Position numbers and translations under genes: made by a program. Below are positions 44,133 to 51,348 of a DNA stretch of 64,000 nucleotides, in pieces (the stretch's first letter is position 1; each line of letters begins with the position of its first letter). Source of the DNA: Schauerella fraxinea (GTDB lineage: Bacteria; Pseudomonadota; Gammaproteobacteria; Burkholderiales; Burkholderiaceae_B); contig JAVDKK010000003.1 in the NCBI GenBank assembly GCA_030849945.1, positions 682,001 through 746,000 of the forward strand, given 5' to 3'. The notes beneath the pieces were generated by a model. That model saw nothing but the letters and a program-made list of their open reading frames with translations, did no database searches and was not told the origin of the DNA.

Positions 44133-44939
44133 TCACTCTCCTGTGTAGCGACGATAACGCGTAGCAGGATTATTCTCGAATTGCCCGGCAATCGGATACA
44201 CGCTGTCTTCATGCGCGCTCATGTTTGTGAGCTGCCCGCTACCCAGATCCACGATCAAGCCCGTGTGCCCGGAGTACCGTGCACCACCGCCGCTCAACGC
44301 ATACGCGGCCACATCGCCCGCTTGCGGCGCTTCGCCCTGATCGATCAATCGCCAACCGGGAATGCGCGTGCCCGGATGTGCCCATTCAGCGGCCAGCGGT
44401 TGGCGACCCATGACTACCGCGGCAGCACCCGCTTCGCGAATCACGTCGATCACAAACTTATTGCACTTGTTGGTGTTGGCCGCGAAGTCGCCTTTCGCGA
44501 CCGCGAATGCCCACGCCTTGCTGTTGTTGTGCATGACGGCCACGCGATTGATGCGCGCGCGGCGATCGACGTTGGCCGCCGAGCCTTCGCTATTGCCGGC
44601 CGAGTTGCCCGACTGCGACAGCGCGCTGCGGTTGGTGCGCGTCTCCATGCGAAACACTTCAGGGCGTTGCTGCAGCGTTTGCAGCGTACGGCCGCCCACA
44701 TCGACCACGCCGTCAGGTGCGCCCATGCCCATGGCCTTCTGAAAGCCCTTGATGGCGCTGGCCGTTTGCGTGCCAAACCGGCGATCTTCCTGCAGCACAG
44801 TGGCGCCGGGCACACGACGCAGATGACCGTTGAGAAGTTTCTGAATTGCCGCCACGTCTTGCGGCTTATTGGCTCGGCCCATGCCTACGGCTGAAGTAAT
44901 CGACACGCCCGCATCTCCTGTTGGTAATGAAGGCCGCAT
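44133..44939 (-). CDS. Peptidoglycan-binding NlpC/P60- or CHAP-like hydrolase without signal peptide; candidate secreted effector
   Basis: A 268-residue protein. Residues 25-92 form a PG_binding_1-like domain (DVAAIQKLLNGHLRRVPG ... RRFGTQTASAIKGFQKAMG). Residues 140-265 look like a papain-fold amidase: Cys159 in TNKCNKFVIDVIREAG, and His225 in RYSGHTGLIVDLG after GEAPQAGDVAAYAL. No Sec or Tat signal is present, so a Sec-dependent wall enzyme or T2SS substrate is unlikely. With the small periplasmic gene 5 bp downstream, a type VI-type amidase effector is a good possibility; a phage-type lysin is the alternative. No T6SS genes are in the window. Confidence 0.72.
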   Translation of the reverse strand: MRPSLPTGDAGVSITSAVGMGRANKPQDVAAIQKLLNGHLRRVPGATVLQEDRRFGTQTASAIKGFQKAMGMGAPDGVVDVGGRTLQTLQQRPEVFRMETRTNRSALSQSGNSAGNSEGSAANVDRRARINRVAVMHNNSKAWAFAVAKGDFAANTNKCNKFVIDVIREAGAAAVVMGRQPLAAEWAHPGTRIPGWRLIDQGEAPQAGDVAAYALSGGGARYSGHTGLIVDLGSGQLTNMSAHEDSVYPIAGQFENNPATRYRRYTGE

Positions 44940-45300
44940 TACATCGGGTTGGACGGATTAGAGCTGTGACATGCGGATTTAGTGGCAGTTTTTACGGGTT
45001 TGAAACATGTTGCTGCAGGTAAAGGCAGCTACAGCAGCGCGACTGAAGGGTGTGAATTAAGTCCGTCGAAACTAATAAAGTCTGTCGATAGCGAAAGGCC
45101 GTCTATCTCCTGCCATCTCGGATCAAGCTCGTTGAAATTGCGCTCGAACAGGCGAGCAGAACGGCTATCGACAAACTTTGACTGAAAAATATTCGCACCG
45201 TGGTTAGACCGCGCGGCCCAAGCTACCTGCACGAGAAGAGATCTACGATCACTACACCTCGGCCGGGTTCTGCCCAATTCCAGGATGAGGAGGTACAGTC
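44940..45300. other. Island left boundary; intergenic with repeat motifs
   Basis: About 390 bp with no supported gene. An 82-residue minus frame (45029-45277) has no family features and may be a fragment. The stretch contains TGT at 45051 followed by two 19-bp-spaced copies of AATWAAGTCYGTCGA (45055 and 45074) and an inverted copy at 45165-45179. Confidence 0.5.
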
Positions 45301-45303
45301 CAA

Positions 45304-45323
45304 TTAACAGAAGTCTCTGTTAA
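45304..45323. promoter_or_regulatory. Perfect 20-bp palindromic operator before the antitoxin-like gene
   Basis: TTAACAGA-AGTC-TCTGTTAA has perfect 8-bp arms and ends 3 bp before the first ATG of the antitoxin-like gene. Xre-type antitoxins usually bind such palindromes and repress their own promoter. Confidence 0.7.
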
Positions 45324-45326
45324 GCG

Positions 45327-45815
45327 ATGCGGGGGGCTATGAAAACATCAGCATCCGACCGACGGCAAACTGCAAGAACGAAAGAGGTCCGACTTGCAGA
45401 AGCGAAGGCATTTTGGGACTTTGCTGCGCGTAGGCTTGAACTCAAGGAATGTGACCGGCTCCAGCAAATTAGAACCGGCCTTCCTGCCCACCTCTTCCAA
45501 GCAATCCGCCACACGTTCGATCTGGAAGATAGCGGCGTAGTGCTTTTGTTGAACGCGTCGATCTCCACGTTGCAACGACGGGTGCGCGAACATCAGGCTC
45601 TCGACATTGTTGCTTCCGAACGCCTTGACCGCATCGCTTTGTTGTCCTGTCAGGCCGAAGGCGTCTTTGAATGTCGAGATGCTGCAACCATATGGCTGTC
45701 CAAGCGCAACAAGGCTTTAGATGGCAACAAGCCGGTTTTGGTCTGCGAAACCGAGATCGGCGCAAGGCAGGTTCGCCGTGCTCTTCAATCATTAGAGTGG
45801 GGTGGAGTCGCTTGA
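45327..45815 (+). CDS. Xre/MbcA/ParS-family antitoxin (RES-Xre type), apparently without toxin
   Basis: A 162-residue protein matching the antitoxin of RES-Xre (type II) modules. The central part (GLPAHLFQAIRHTFDLED ... STLQRRVREHQALDIVASERLDRIALL) is the Xre-like helix-turn-helix. The C-terminal toxin-binding segment reads AATIWLSKRNKALDGNKP and TEIGARQVRRALQSLEWGGVA, the hallmark of the MbcA/ParS domain. A second ATG at 45339 has the better ribosome site (GGGGG). The RES toxin normally follows directly, but the next 390 bp encode nothing RES-like. A perfect palindrome lies at the start, which suggests autoregulation. Confidence 0.82.
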   Translation: MRGAMKTSASDRRQTARTKEVRLAEAKAFWDFAARRLELKECDRLQQIRTGLPAHLFQAIRHTFDLEDSGVVLLLNASISTLQRRVREHQALDIVASERLDRIALLSCQAEGVFECRDAATIWLSKRNKALDGNKPVLVCETEIGARQVRRALQSLEWGGVA

Positions 45816-46209
45816 CGAGAGCGTAGAGAATCGCTACCCACCGGCTGATGTTCTTGCCGAGAAAAATGCACCTAACGATGAGATTCATGAAGGTTGCATG
45901 GCGCAATCGTTTTCTGCCAAGTTTGCCAAATCGTGCAATGCCGTGCATGGCGAACTGGCCCAACAATCGTTTTGACTGCGCCGCTCGGTGCGAAAGCGGC
46001 TCACGTTTTGCCTGTCCCGAAACTTAAGCGCATATTCGCTTGCATCCTAAATACGGTTACGGCGTATATGTTCTACACCGGTTTCGAACAGCTTATGTCT
46101 AGGCTCGGATGAGTGTGCGAGTAAGTAGTAATGTTTTCGATACTGCAGACTCAGCAACCTGGTGCATCTTTTGGGGCCTAGCCTTGTCGATCAATTGAAG
46201 GTTAATGTC
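45816..46209. other. Gap where a RES toxin gene would be expected
   Basis: About 390 bp. Only short frames are present: a 55-codon frame overlapping the antitoxin end, and a 72-codon frame at 45894-46112 with no recognisable features. I see neither RES-domain sequence nor clear remnants of one. Confidence 0.5.
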
Positions 46210-47256
46210 TTGAAAACATCCTCTGGTAGTCGCCTCGCTTACAAGTATCGTAGTGGTGACTTAGGCACGTTGTCGCGGGATCTTAAGTCGCTAGCTGCTG
46301 CCGAGTTCTATGCCGCAGACCGGCATGCGTTAAACGATCCCTTTGAAGGCCGGTTTGAACGGGCAGCCTTCGACGGACAGTTTGCGGCGCTTGAGACGCT
46401 TGTCTCTGGTATTGCACCAAGAACATCGGAGTCTCTGAACGATGTACGGCGAGCCGCAGAAGCAGTCTTGGCATTTGTAGACAAGAGTGGTGTCTTCTCT
46501 CTTAGCAAGAATCCGTTGCAAGAGCTTATCTGGGCGCACTACGGAGGTTCGCATCGAGGATTCTGCGTTGGTTATGACATGCAGAAACTGGTTGACTTCG
46601 ATGCAAGTATTCATAACGTACTAGATGTTCAATACAGCAATGTTGCACCGGGAATCTCCTCGACCGAACTGCTCATCGGCGACTCACCAGGCGGCGTTCT
46701 TCAGAAGATGCTGGGAGTGAAATCCAAACCGTGGGCGTACGAGGAGGAGGTTCGCGTCATAACTCAACCGCCTGGAAGGCATAACCACGACTACAGGGCA
46801 GTCAAGGTCATCTACTTTGGCTTGCGCTGTCCTGAATCTACAAAGATGGCCGTTATGGAGACAATGGCGGGACGCGACATAACTTACCAGCAGGTCATCA
46901 GCCCGCAGTCATCTTATGTGTTGAAGGCATTGATTATTCCTGATCGATGCGTATCCGCCACTCGCTATATGGCGAACTGCGCCTTTATTGAAGACGGTGC
47001 AATTCTTCCGGAATATCTGAAGCCTGAGCTAAAACAGTACGCAGAATATCTAAATAAGGCCGCCGAGGTCGTGCGCCGTGACCCGTATTGCCAAGCGATT
47101 CAGTTCGTTAATTTTAGCGGTGACAAAGGTTCGCCAAATAAGCCCGTCATTTTAGTTCAGTACCGGCGTGCACCAAGCAAGTGGGTGAACCGCTATATGA
47201 CGCTAGCAGAAATCGATAAGCAATATTCCGCCCTTGGCCTGCCTAACAACTCATAA
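46210..47256 (+). CDS. DUF2971-family protein
   Basis: A 348-residue protein of the DUF2971 family. Typical segments are LAYKYRSGDL at the N-terminus, ADRHALNDPFEGRF, VFSLSKNPLQELIWAHYGGSHRGFCVGYD and SKPWAYEEEVRVITQP. The function is unknown; the family is frequent in accessory and defence islands. I chose TTG 46210 because GAAGG lies 8 bp upstream and it gives the usual short N-terminus; a GTG at 46162 in the same frame has no ribosome site. It lies 190 bp before the CBASS operon on the same strand and could be part of that region's defence content. Confidence 0.75.
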   Translation: MKTSSGSRLAYKYRSGDLGTLSRDLKSLAAAEFYAADRHALNDPFEGRFERAAFDGQFAALETLVSGIAPRTSESLNDVRRAAEAVLAFVDKSGVFSLSKNPLQELIWAHYGGSHRGFCVGYDMQKLVDFDASIHNVLDVQYSNVAPGISSTELLIGDSPGGVLQKMLGVKSKPWAYEEEVRVITQPPGRHNHDYRAVKVIYFGLRCPESTKMAVMETMAGRDITYQQVISPQSSYVLKALIIPDRCVSATRYMANCAFIEDGAILPEYLKPELKQYAEYLNKAAEVVRRDPYCQAIQFVNFSGDKGSPNKPVILVQYRRAPSKWVNRYMTLAEIDKQYSALGLPNNS

Positions 47257-47446
47257 ATCATATTAGATTCAGGGCATCAGCACAGATGAAACGCTTGGCA
47301 GATTGGGACTTACCAGCTAATAATGCTCCCATTGCGGCCTCTAGCAAAAAGCTTTTTCTTTGAATGCATATTCTGCCATGAGCAGATTGTGTTGAGCTAT
47401 CTACTTGAACTAAGTTGGATCTTATTTCGCGCCCTGAAGCATACTT

Positions 47447-48361
47447 ATGACCTATAAGCTAACGACTGACTTGCCGCATCTTAAGGGTATACATCGAATC
47501 TGGGAGTTACCGGACGCATCGCTCGGGACGTTATGGGATTCCATCGTTATGGATGAGACTCGCAAAAAACAACTGCTCTCTCAGGCGATCGTCAATTTCA
47601 CAGTTCGTCCAAAGGTGGAGCGCACCATATTGCCTTTGCATGGTGTGATCCTACTGGTGGGTCCACCAGGAACGGGTAAAACTTCACTGGCACGCGGCTT
47701 AGCGCACCGTGTTGCAGAATCATTCTCGTCAGAAAAGTTTCGTTTGCTTGAGGTCGATCCTCATTCGCTGACGAGTGCTGCGATGGGCAAGACGCAGCGT
47801 GCAGTGGCGGACCTGTTCTCGAAGTCCATCGCCGAAGCTGCCGCAGTTGGGCCAACGATTGTGCTGCTGGACGAAGTCGAAACGCTAGCAGCCGACCGAT
47901 CAAAACTCAGCTTGGAGGCTAACCCTATCGATGTCCATCGTGCAACGGATGCAGTGCTGGTTCAGCTGGATATACTTGCGGAACAATATCCACACTTGTT
48001 GTTCGTTGCCACCAGTAACTTTCCTCAAGCGGTCGACGGCGCCTTCCTGTCGCGCTGCGATATGTTGATGGAAGTGCCGCTACCCGGAAAGGAGGGATGC
48101 AAGCAGATTCTCGTCGACTGTTTGAAGGGGCTGGCGAAAACCTTCCCTCGTATCGGCGAACTTCCCTCCGGGGTTCATTTCGCAGCTTGCGCCAGCGAAT
48201 GTGTGGGGCTGGACGGTCGCGCCATCCGCAAAACTGTAGCAAATGCCCTCGCCATAAATCCGCAAGTGGCTATCGACCCAAACAAGATGTCCATCGACCA
48301 CCTACGCAGCGCAATCGGCCAAGCCAAGCAAACGCGTCTTCAAGGAGGAAAACAACGATGA
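47447..48361 (+). CDS. cap6: CBASS TRIP13/Pch2-like AAA+ ATPase
   Basis: A 304-residue AAA+ remodeller of the TRIP13 type that, in type III CBASS, opens HORMA proteins and so keeps the nucleotide cyclase off. Walker A is GPPGTGKT (72-79), Walker B IVLLDEVE (138-145), sensor 1 ATSN (188-191), and the likely arginine finger Arg203 lies in LSRCD. The C-terminal lid contains GLDGRAIRKTVANAL. The stop overlaps the next ATG (ATGA). It is the first gene of the operon here; in the E. coli MS115-1 operon, as I recall it, the ATPase follows the HORMA gene. Confidence 0.88.
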   Translation: MTYKLTTDLPHLKGIHRIWELPDASLGTLWDSIVMDETRKKQLLSQAIVNFTVRPKVERTILPLHGVILLVGPPGTGKTSLARGLAHRVAESFSSEKFRLLEVDPHSLTSAAMGKTQRAVADLFSKSIAEAAAVGPTIVLLDEVETLAADRSKLSLEANPIDVHRATDAVLVQLDILAEQYPHLLFVATSNFPQAVDGAFLSRCDMLMEVPLPGKEGCKQILVDCLKGLAKTFPRIGELPSGVHFAACASECVGLDGRAIRKTVANALAINPQVAIDPNKMSIDHLRSAIGQAKQTRLQGGKQR

Positions 48362-48828
48362 CCAACGTCGTAAGCCGAACGGTCCGAAGCAGTCCGTACC
48401 GCGATGCGTTGCAAACTTGGGAGGCTATTGTCGAACTGCTCACCAATGGTAAGGATAGTGCTGCACGCACGCAGCTTTTAGCCGTAGCTGGCGTGGGGGC
48501 CAGCCTGATCACCGATCAGGCTACAAAAGGTGCACCCATTGTTGCGACTTGTGATGGACCACGAACCCGTATCTACTGCCTCTTCGACGAGGACGCAATA
48601 GAAGGCAGCGACGCCAGCGAAGATGCGCTAGCCTTTGAACCACTAAAGGGCAACTGGGCGGTGTCGCTGCCATGTTCGAAAGACGAACTCCCATGGGTCC
48701 AAGCAGTACTCAAGAAGCACAGCACCCGCATTGTCGCGCGTGATATGACTCAGGGCATCGCCACAGAAAACCAGGCCACCAGTGCCCAAGCGCTTTCGCT
48801 CAATCTTGGAGGCTTCCTCAAGCCATGA
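48358..48828 (+). CDS. Small CBASS-operon protein, possible second HORMA-like (Cap8) component
   Basis: A 156-residue protein I do not recognise with confidence. It starts with MTNVVSRTVRSSPYRDALQTWEAIVELL, has a central Ala/Gly-rich part, and ends ENQATSAQALSLNLGGFLKP. The ATG overlaps the stop of the TRIP13-like gene, behind AAGGAGG, and its stop overlaps the HORMA-gene ATG, so it is a translationally coupled member of the CBASS operon. Some type III CBASS operons carry two HORMA proteins; this could be a diverged second one or a carrier of the peptide bound by the first. Four-gene type III operons lack it. Confidence 0.7.
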   Translation: MTNVVSRTVRSSPYRDALQTWEAIVELLTNGKDSAARTQLLAVAGVGASLITDQATKGAPIVATCDGPRTRIYCLFDEDAIEGSDASEDALAFEPLKGNWAVSLPCSKDELPWVQAVLKKHSTRIVARDMTQGIATENQATSAQALSLNLGGFLKP

Positions 48829-49325
48829 GCACCGTCTCCACCTATTCGTATACGCATTCGGTCACTTATGTAACGGACAACATCTTAAAGAGCTTGAAGG
48901 ACATCATTCGACTCAGCGGTCTGAATCCGGAATTCTTCGCCGACCGATGGGAAAGCAACACGCGCGCGATCAAAACGTGGCTGGGAACCGGCGACCTGCA
49001 GAAGGTTGTCCTGGAGGTATATGACCCGGCAACGGACAAGCTCGTCACCCGCTGGGATATCGACATCGTGTACGGATGGTCGAACGGCGACGGCAGCTTC
49101 TGGACGGACACAGAACAACTAAAGTACGCAATCAAAAAAGCGGGACTGTTGCCGTCACAGGCTGAATACAGGATCTTGCTAGACACCAAGCCTGGACGCC
49201 CCGACGTGGTCGGATGGGGCAATGGCAGCTATCGCTCGACCGACGGGATGGTCAAGCAGAGCCTCGGCTCGACCGTCGAACACAGTGGCCTTGCGGGGCA
49301 GGCCGGATATTGGAGGCAATGCTGA
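48825..49325 (+). CDS. cap7: CBASS bacterial HORMA-domain protein
   Basis: A 166-residue bacterial HORMA-family protein. The N-terminus STYSYTHSVTYVTDNILKSLKDIIRLSGL and the core VVLEVYDPATDKLVTRWDIDIVYGW match the bacHORMA family found beside CD-NTases. HORMA proteins sense infection by closing around a peptide and then activate the cyclase. The C-terminal part (GNGSYRSTDGMVKQSLGSTVEHSGLAGQAGYWRQC) would be the mobile safety belt. The start overlaps the previous stop, and the stop overlaps the cyclase start (TGATG). Confidence 0.85.
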   Translation: MSTVSTYSYTHSVTYVTDNILKSLKDIIRLSGLNPEFFADRWESNTRAIKTWLGTGDLQKVVLEVYDPATDKLVTRWDIDIVYGWSNGDGSFWTDTEQLKYAIKKAGLLPSQAEYRILLDTKPGRPDVVGWGNGSYRSTDGMVKQSLGSTVEHSGLAGQAGYWRQC

Positions 49326-50227
49326 TGCTGTCGGTCGATGAAGCTTTCCGAAAATTTAAATCGCGCCTTGAACTTAACGAACGCGAACAGAACAACGCCT
49401 CGCAGCGGCAGAACGAAGTGCGGGACTACCTGCAGACCAAGTTCGAAATTGAGCGTAGCTTTTTGACAGGCTCCTATGCGCGCCATACAAAGACTAAGCC
49501 ACTTAAAGACATCGACATCTTCTTGGTTTTGAAGGAGTCGGAAAAGCACTATCACGGCAAGGCGGCATCGGTCGTGCTCGATGACGTTCAAGCAGCGCTG
49601 GTCGAAAAGTACGGTAACGCTGCCGTGCGCCGGCAGGCACTTTCGATCAACGTCAACTTCGGCGTCCACATCGACGCCGAGGACAACACCGATTACCGAG
49701 TGGTCAGTGTGGATGCCGTGCCGGCATTTGATGCCGGGAATGAGTATGAGATCCCCGATTCGGCTTCCGGCAAATGGATCAAGACCGACCCTGAAATCCA
49801 TAAGCAGAAGGCCACAGCGGCACACCAAGCTTATGGGAACGAGTGGAAGGGTCTCGTGCGCATGGTGAAGTACTGGAACAACAATCCGAAGCACGGCAAC
49901 GAGAAGCCGGTGAAACCATCGTTCCTAATCGAGGTCATGGCGCTGGAATGCCTCTACGGCGGCTGGGGAGGTTCGTTCGATCGCGAGATCCAGTCGTTCT
50001 TCGCCACGCTCGCGGATCGCGTACATGACGAGTGGCGCGATCCTGCAGGCCTTGGGCCGGCGATCAGTAATGACATGGATGCCGCACGCAAGCACCGAGC
50101 TCATGGGCTGCTGGCTCAGGCCAGCCGTGATGCAGCGATTGCTATCGACCATAGCCGGCGCGGACGCAACCTTGAGGCGCTCCGTGCCTGGCGCTCGCTA
50201 TTCGGACAGAAGTTTCCACTTTCCTGA
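49325..50227 (+). CDS. cdnC: CBASS CD-NTase, CdnC-like cyclic oligonucleotide synthase
   Basis: A 300-residue nucleotidyltransferase of the cGAS/DncV-like (CD-NTase) family. The active site has GS at 49-50 in LTGSYARHT, the metal-binding pair Asp62/Asp64 in KDIDIFLVL and a third Asp at 130 in VVSVDAVPAF. ATG 49325 overlaps the HORMA stop with GGAGG 8 bp upstream. With a HORMA protein, a TRIP13-like ATPase and NucC in one operon, it most probably makes cyclic tri-AMP on infection. The clade-C call rests on the operon and motif style, not on a tree. Confidence 0.88.
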   Translation: MLSVDEAFRKFKSRLELNEREQNNASQRQNEVRDYLQTKFEIERSFLTGSYARHTKTKPLKDIDIFLVLKESEKHYHGKAASVVLDDVQAALVEKYGNAAVRRQALSINVNFGVHIDAEDNTDYRVVSVDAVPAFDAGNEYEIPDSASGKWIKTDPEIHKQKATAAHQAYGNEWKGLVRMVKYWNNNPKHGNEKPVKPSFLIEVMALECLYGGWGGSFDREIQSFFATLADRVHDEWRDPAGLGPAISNDMDAARKHRAHGLLAQASRDAAIAIDHSRRGRNLEALRAWRSLFGQKFPLS

Positions 50228-50259
50228 CTTTCCAAGCCGTAAATCCTTCTGAGGTGAGC

Positions 50260-50985
50260 ATGTCCCAATGGTCGCTTTCTCAACTCCTGTCGTCGTTGCA
50301 TGACGACATCCAGCAACGCCTTTCTTTGGTGCGCAAGAGCTTTGCACATCCGGGCACCAAGGGCGACGCCAGTGAAAATGTCTGGATCAACATGCTTGAC
50401 ACGTATCTCCCCAAGCGATACCAAGCGGCCAAGGCGCACGTGGTGGATAGCCTGGGTAACTTTAGCCAGCAGATCGATGTGGTGGTGTTTGACCGGCAGT
50501 ATTCGCCTTTTATCTTCACCTACGAGAACGAAACGATCATCCCTGCCGAAAGCGTATACGCCGTGTTCGAGGCAAAGCAAACCGCCGATGCAGCGTTGGT
50601 CGCTTATGCGCAGGAAAAGGTCGCGAGCGTGCGGAGATTGCATCGCACAAGCCTGCCGATCCCCCATGCTGGTGGGACTTATCCAGCCAAACCACTGATT
50701 CCAATACTCGGCGGTCTGCTCACGTTCGAGAGCGAATGGAGCCCGGCTTTGGGACCGTCGATGGATAAAGCACTTAAATCCGAGTTGGTCGATGGGCGTC
50801 TAGATATCGGTTGCATCGCCGCCCATGGGCATTTTTTTCACGACCCAGCTACTGGCAACTATCACTACGTTAACGAGAGCAAGCCCGCCACGGCGTTCCT
50901 GTTCAAGCTGATCGCCCAGCTTCAGTTTAGCGGGACGGTTCCTATGATCGACGTCGAAGCTTACGGCCAGTGGCTTACGAAATGA
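50260..50985 (+). CDS. nucC: CBASS effector endonuclease NucC
   Basis: A 241-residue restriction-like nuclease that, in studied homologues, is switched on by cyclic tri-AMP and destroys host DNA. Residue numbering fits characterised NucC exactly: catalytic Asp73 (QIDVVVFDRQ) and Glu104/Lys106 (VFEAKQ). Other strong matches are HPGTKGDASENVWINMLDTYLPKRYQ and SLPIPHAGGTYPAKPLIPILGG. ATG 50260 sits behind GAGGTG; an upstream GTG (50254) is inside that ribosome site. It ends the CBASS operon. This is the most confident member of the system. Confidence 0.94.
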   Translation: MSQWSLSQLLSSLHDDIQQRLSLVRKSFAHPGTKGDASENVWINMLDTYLPKRYQAAKAHVVDSLGNFSQQIDVVVFDRQYSPFIFTYENETIIPAESVYAVFEAKQTADAALVAYAQEKVASVRRLHRTSLPIPHAGGTYPAKPLIPILGGLLTFESEWSPALGPSMDKALKSELVDGRLDIGCIAAHGHFFHDPATGNYHYVNESKPATAFLFKLIAQLQFSGTVPMIDVEAYGQWLTK

Positions 50986-51348
50986 TTGGACTCGTGTGGC
51001 GTTAGCAGGTATCGCAAAAATGCACTTAGGTTCGTTTCGGTGAGTCGACCGTGTCCTTGAGATAGGGCGTGAAAAATGTTCATTTAAATTTGAGTAAAAG
51101 TGATCGATATATACGCTGAGTGCAGTCAGAAGTTTCATCATCATCTGTGCAGGAACGCACCATGTCGAGACGTTGAAATGCAGAATCTGCGATATTAGTA
51201 TTGATCGCGGGAAACATCCAATTGTAATTTGGATGCTATTTCCAATTATAGTGGAGCTAAATTTTAAAGCTTCGTTATAGGTCTTGCTCCCTAGAAGCAA
51301 AACGGTTGGCTTCTAAATATCTAAATATTCATGCCATAAGGTAATGAG
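50986..51348. other. AT-rich intergenic region between CBASS and the helicase operon
   Basis: No supported gene. Base composition drops abruptly to AT-rich here. An inverted repeat CATCCAA/TTGGATG (51215-51221 with 51229-51235) with further complementarity outside (GGAAA/TTTCC) could be a hairpin. The AT-rich block just before 51349 probably holds the helicase promoter. Confidence 0.5.

Noticed and set aside
44181..44894. A 237-codon plus-strand frame
   Set aside because: Antisense to the peptidoglycan-binding hydrolase gene, whose domain motifs are clear.
45894..46112. A 72-codon frame as a possible toxin for the antitoxin-like gene
   Set aside because: No RES, HipA or other toxin motif and no ribosome site seen; kept only as a remote possibility.
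50800..51300. A 166-codon minus-strand frame at the end of nucC
   Set aside because: Mostly antisense to nucC and AT-rich intergenic DNA, no features.
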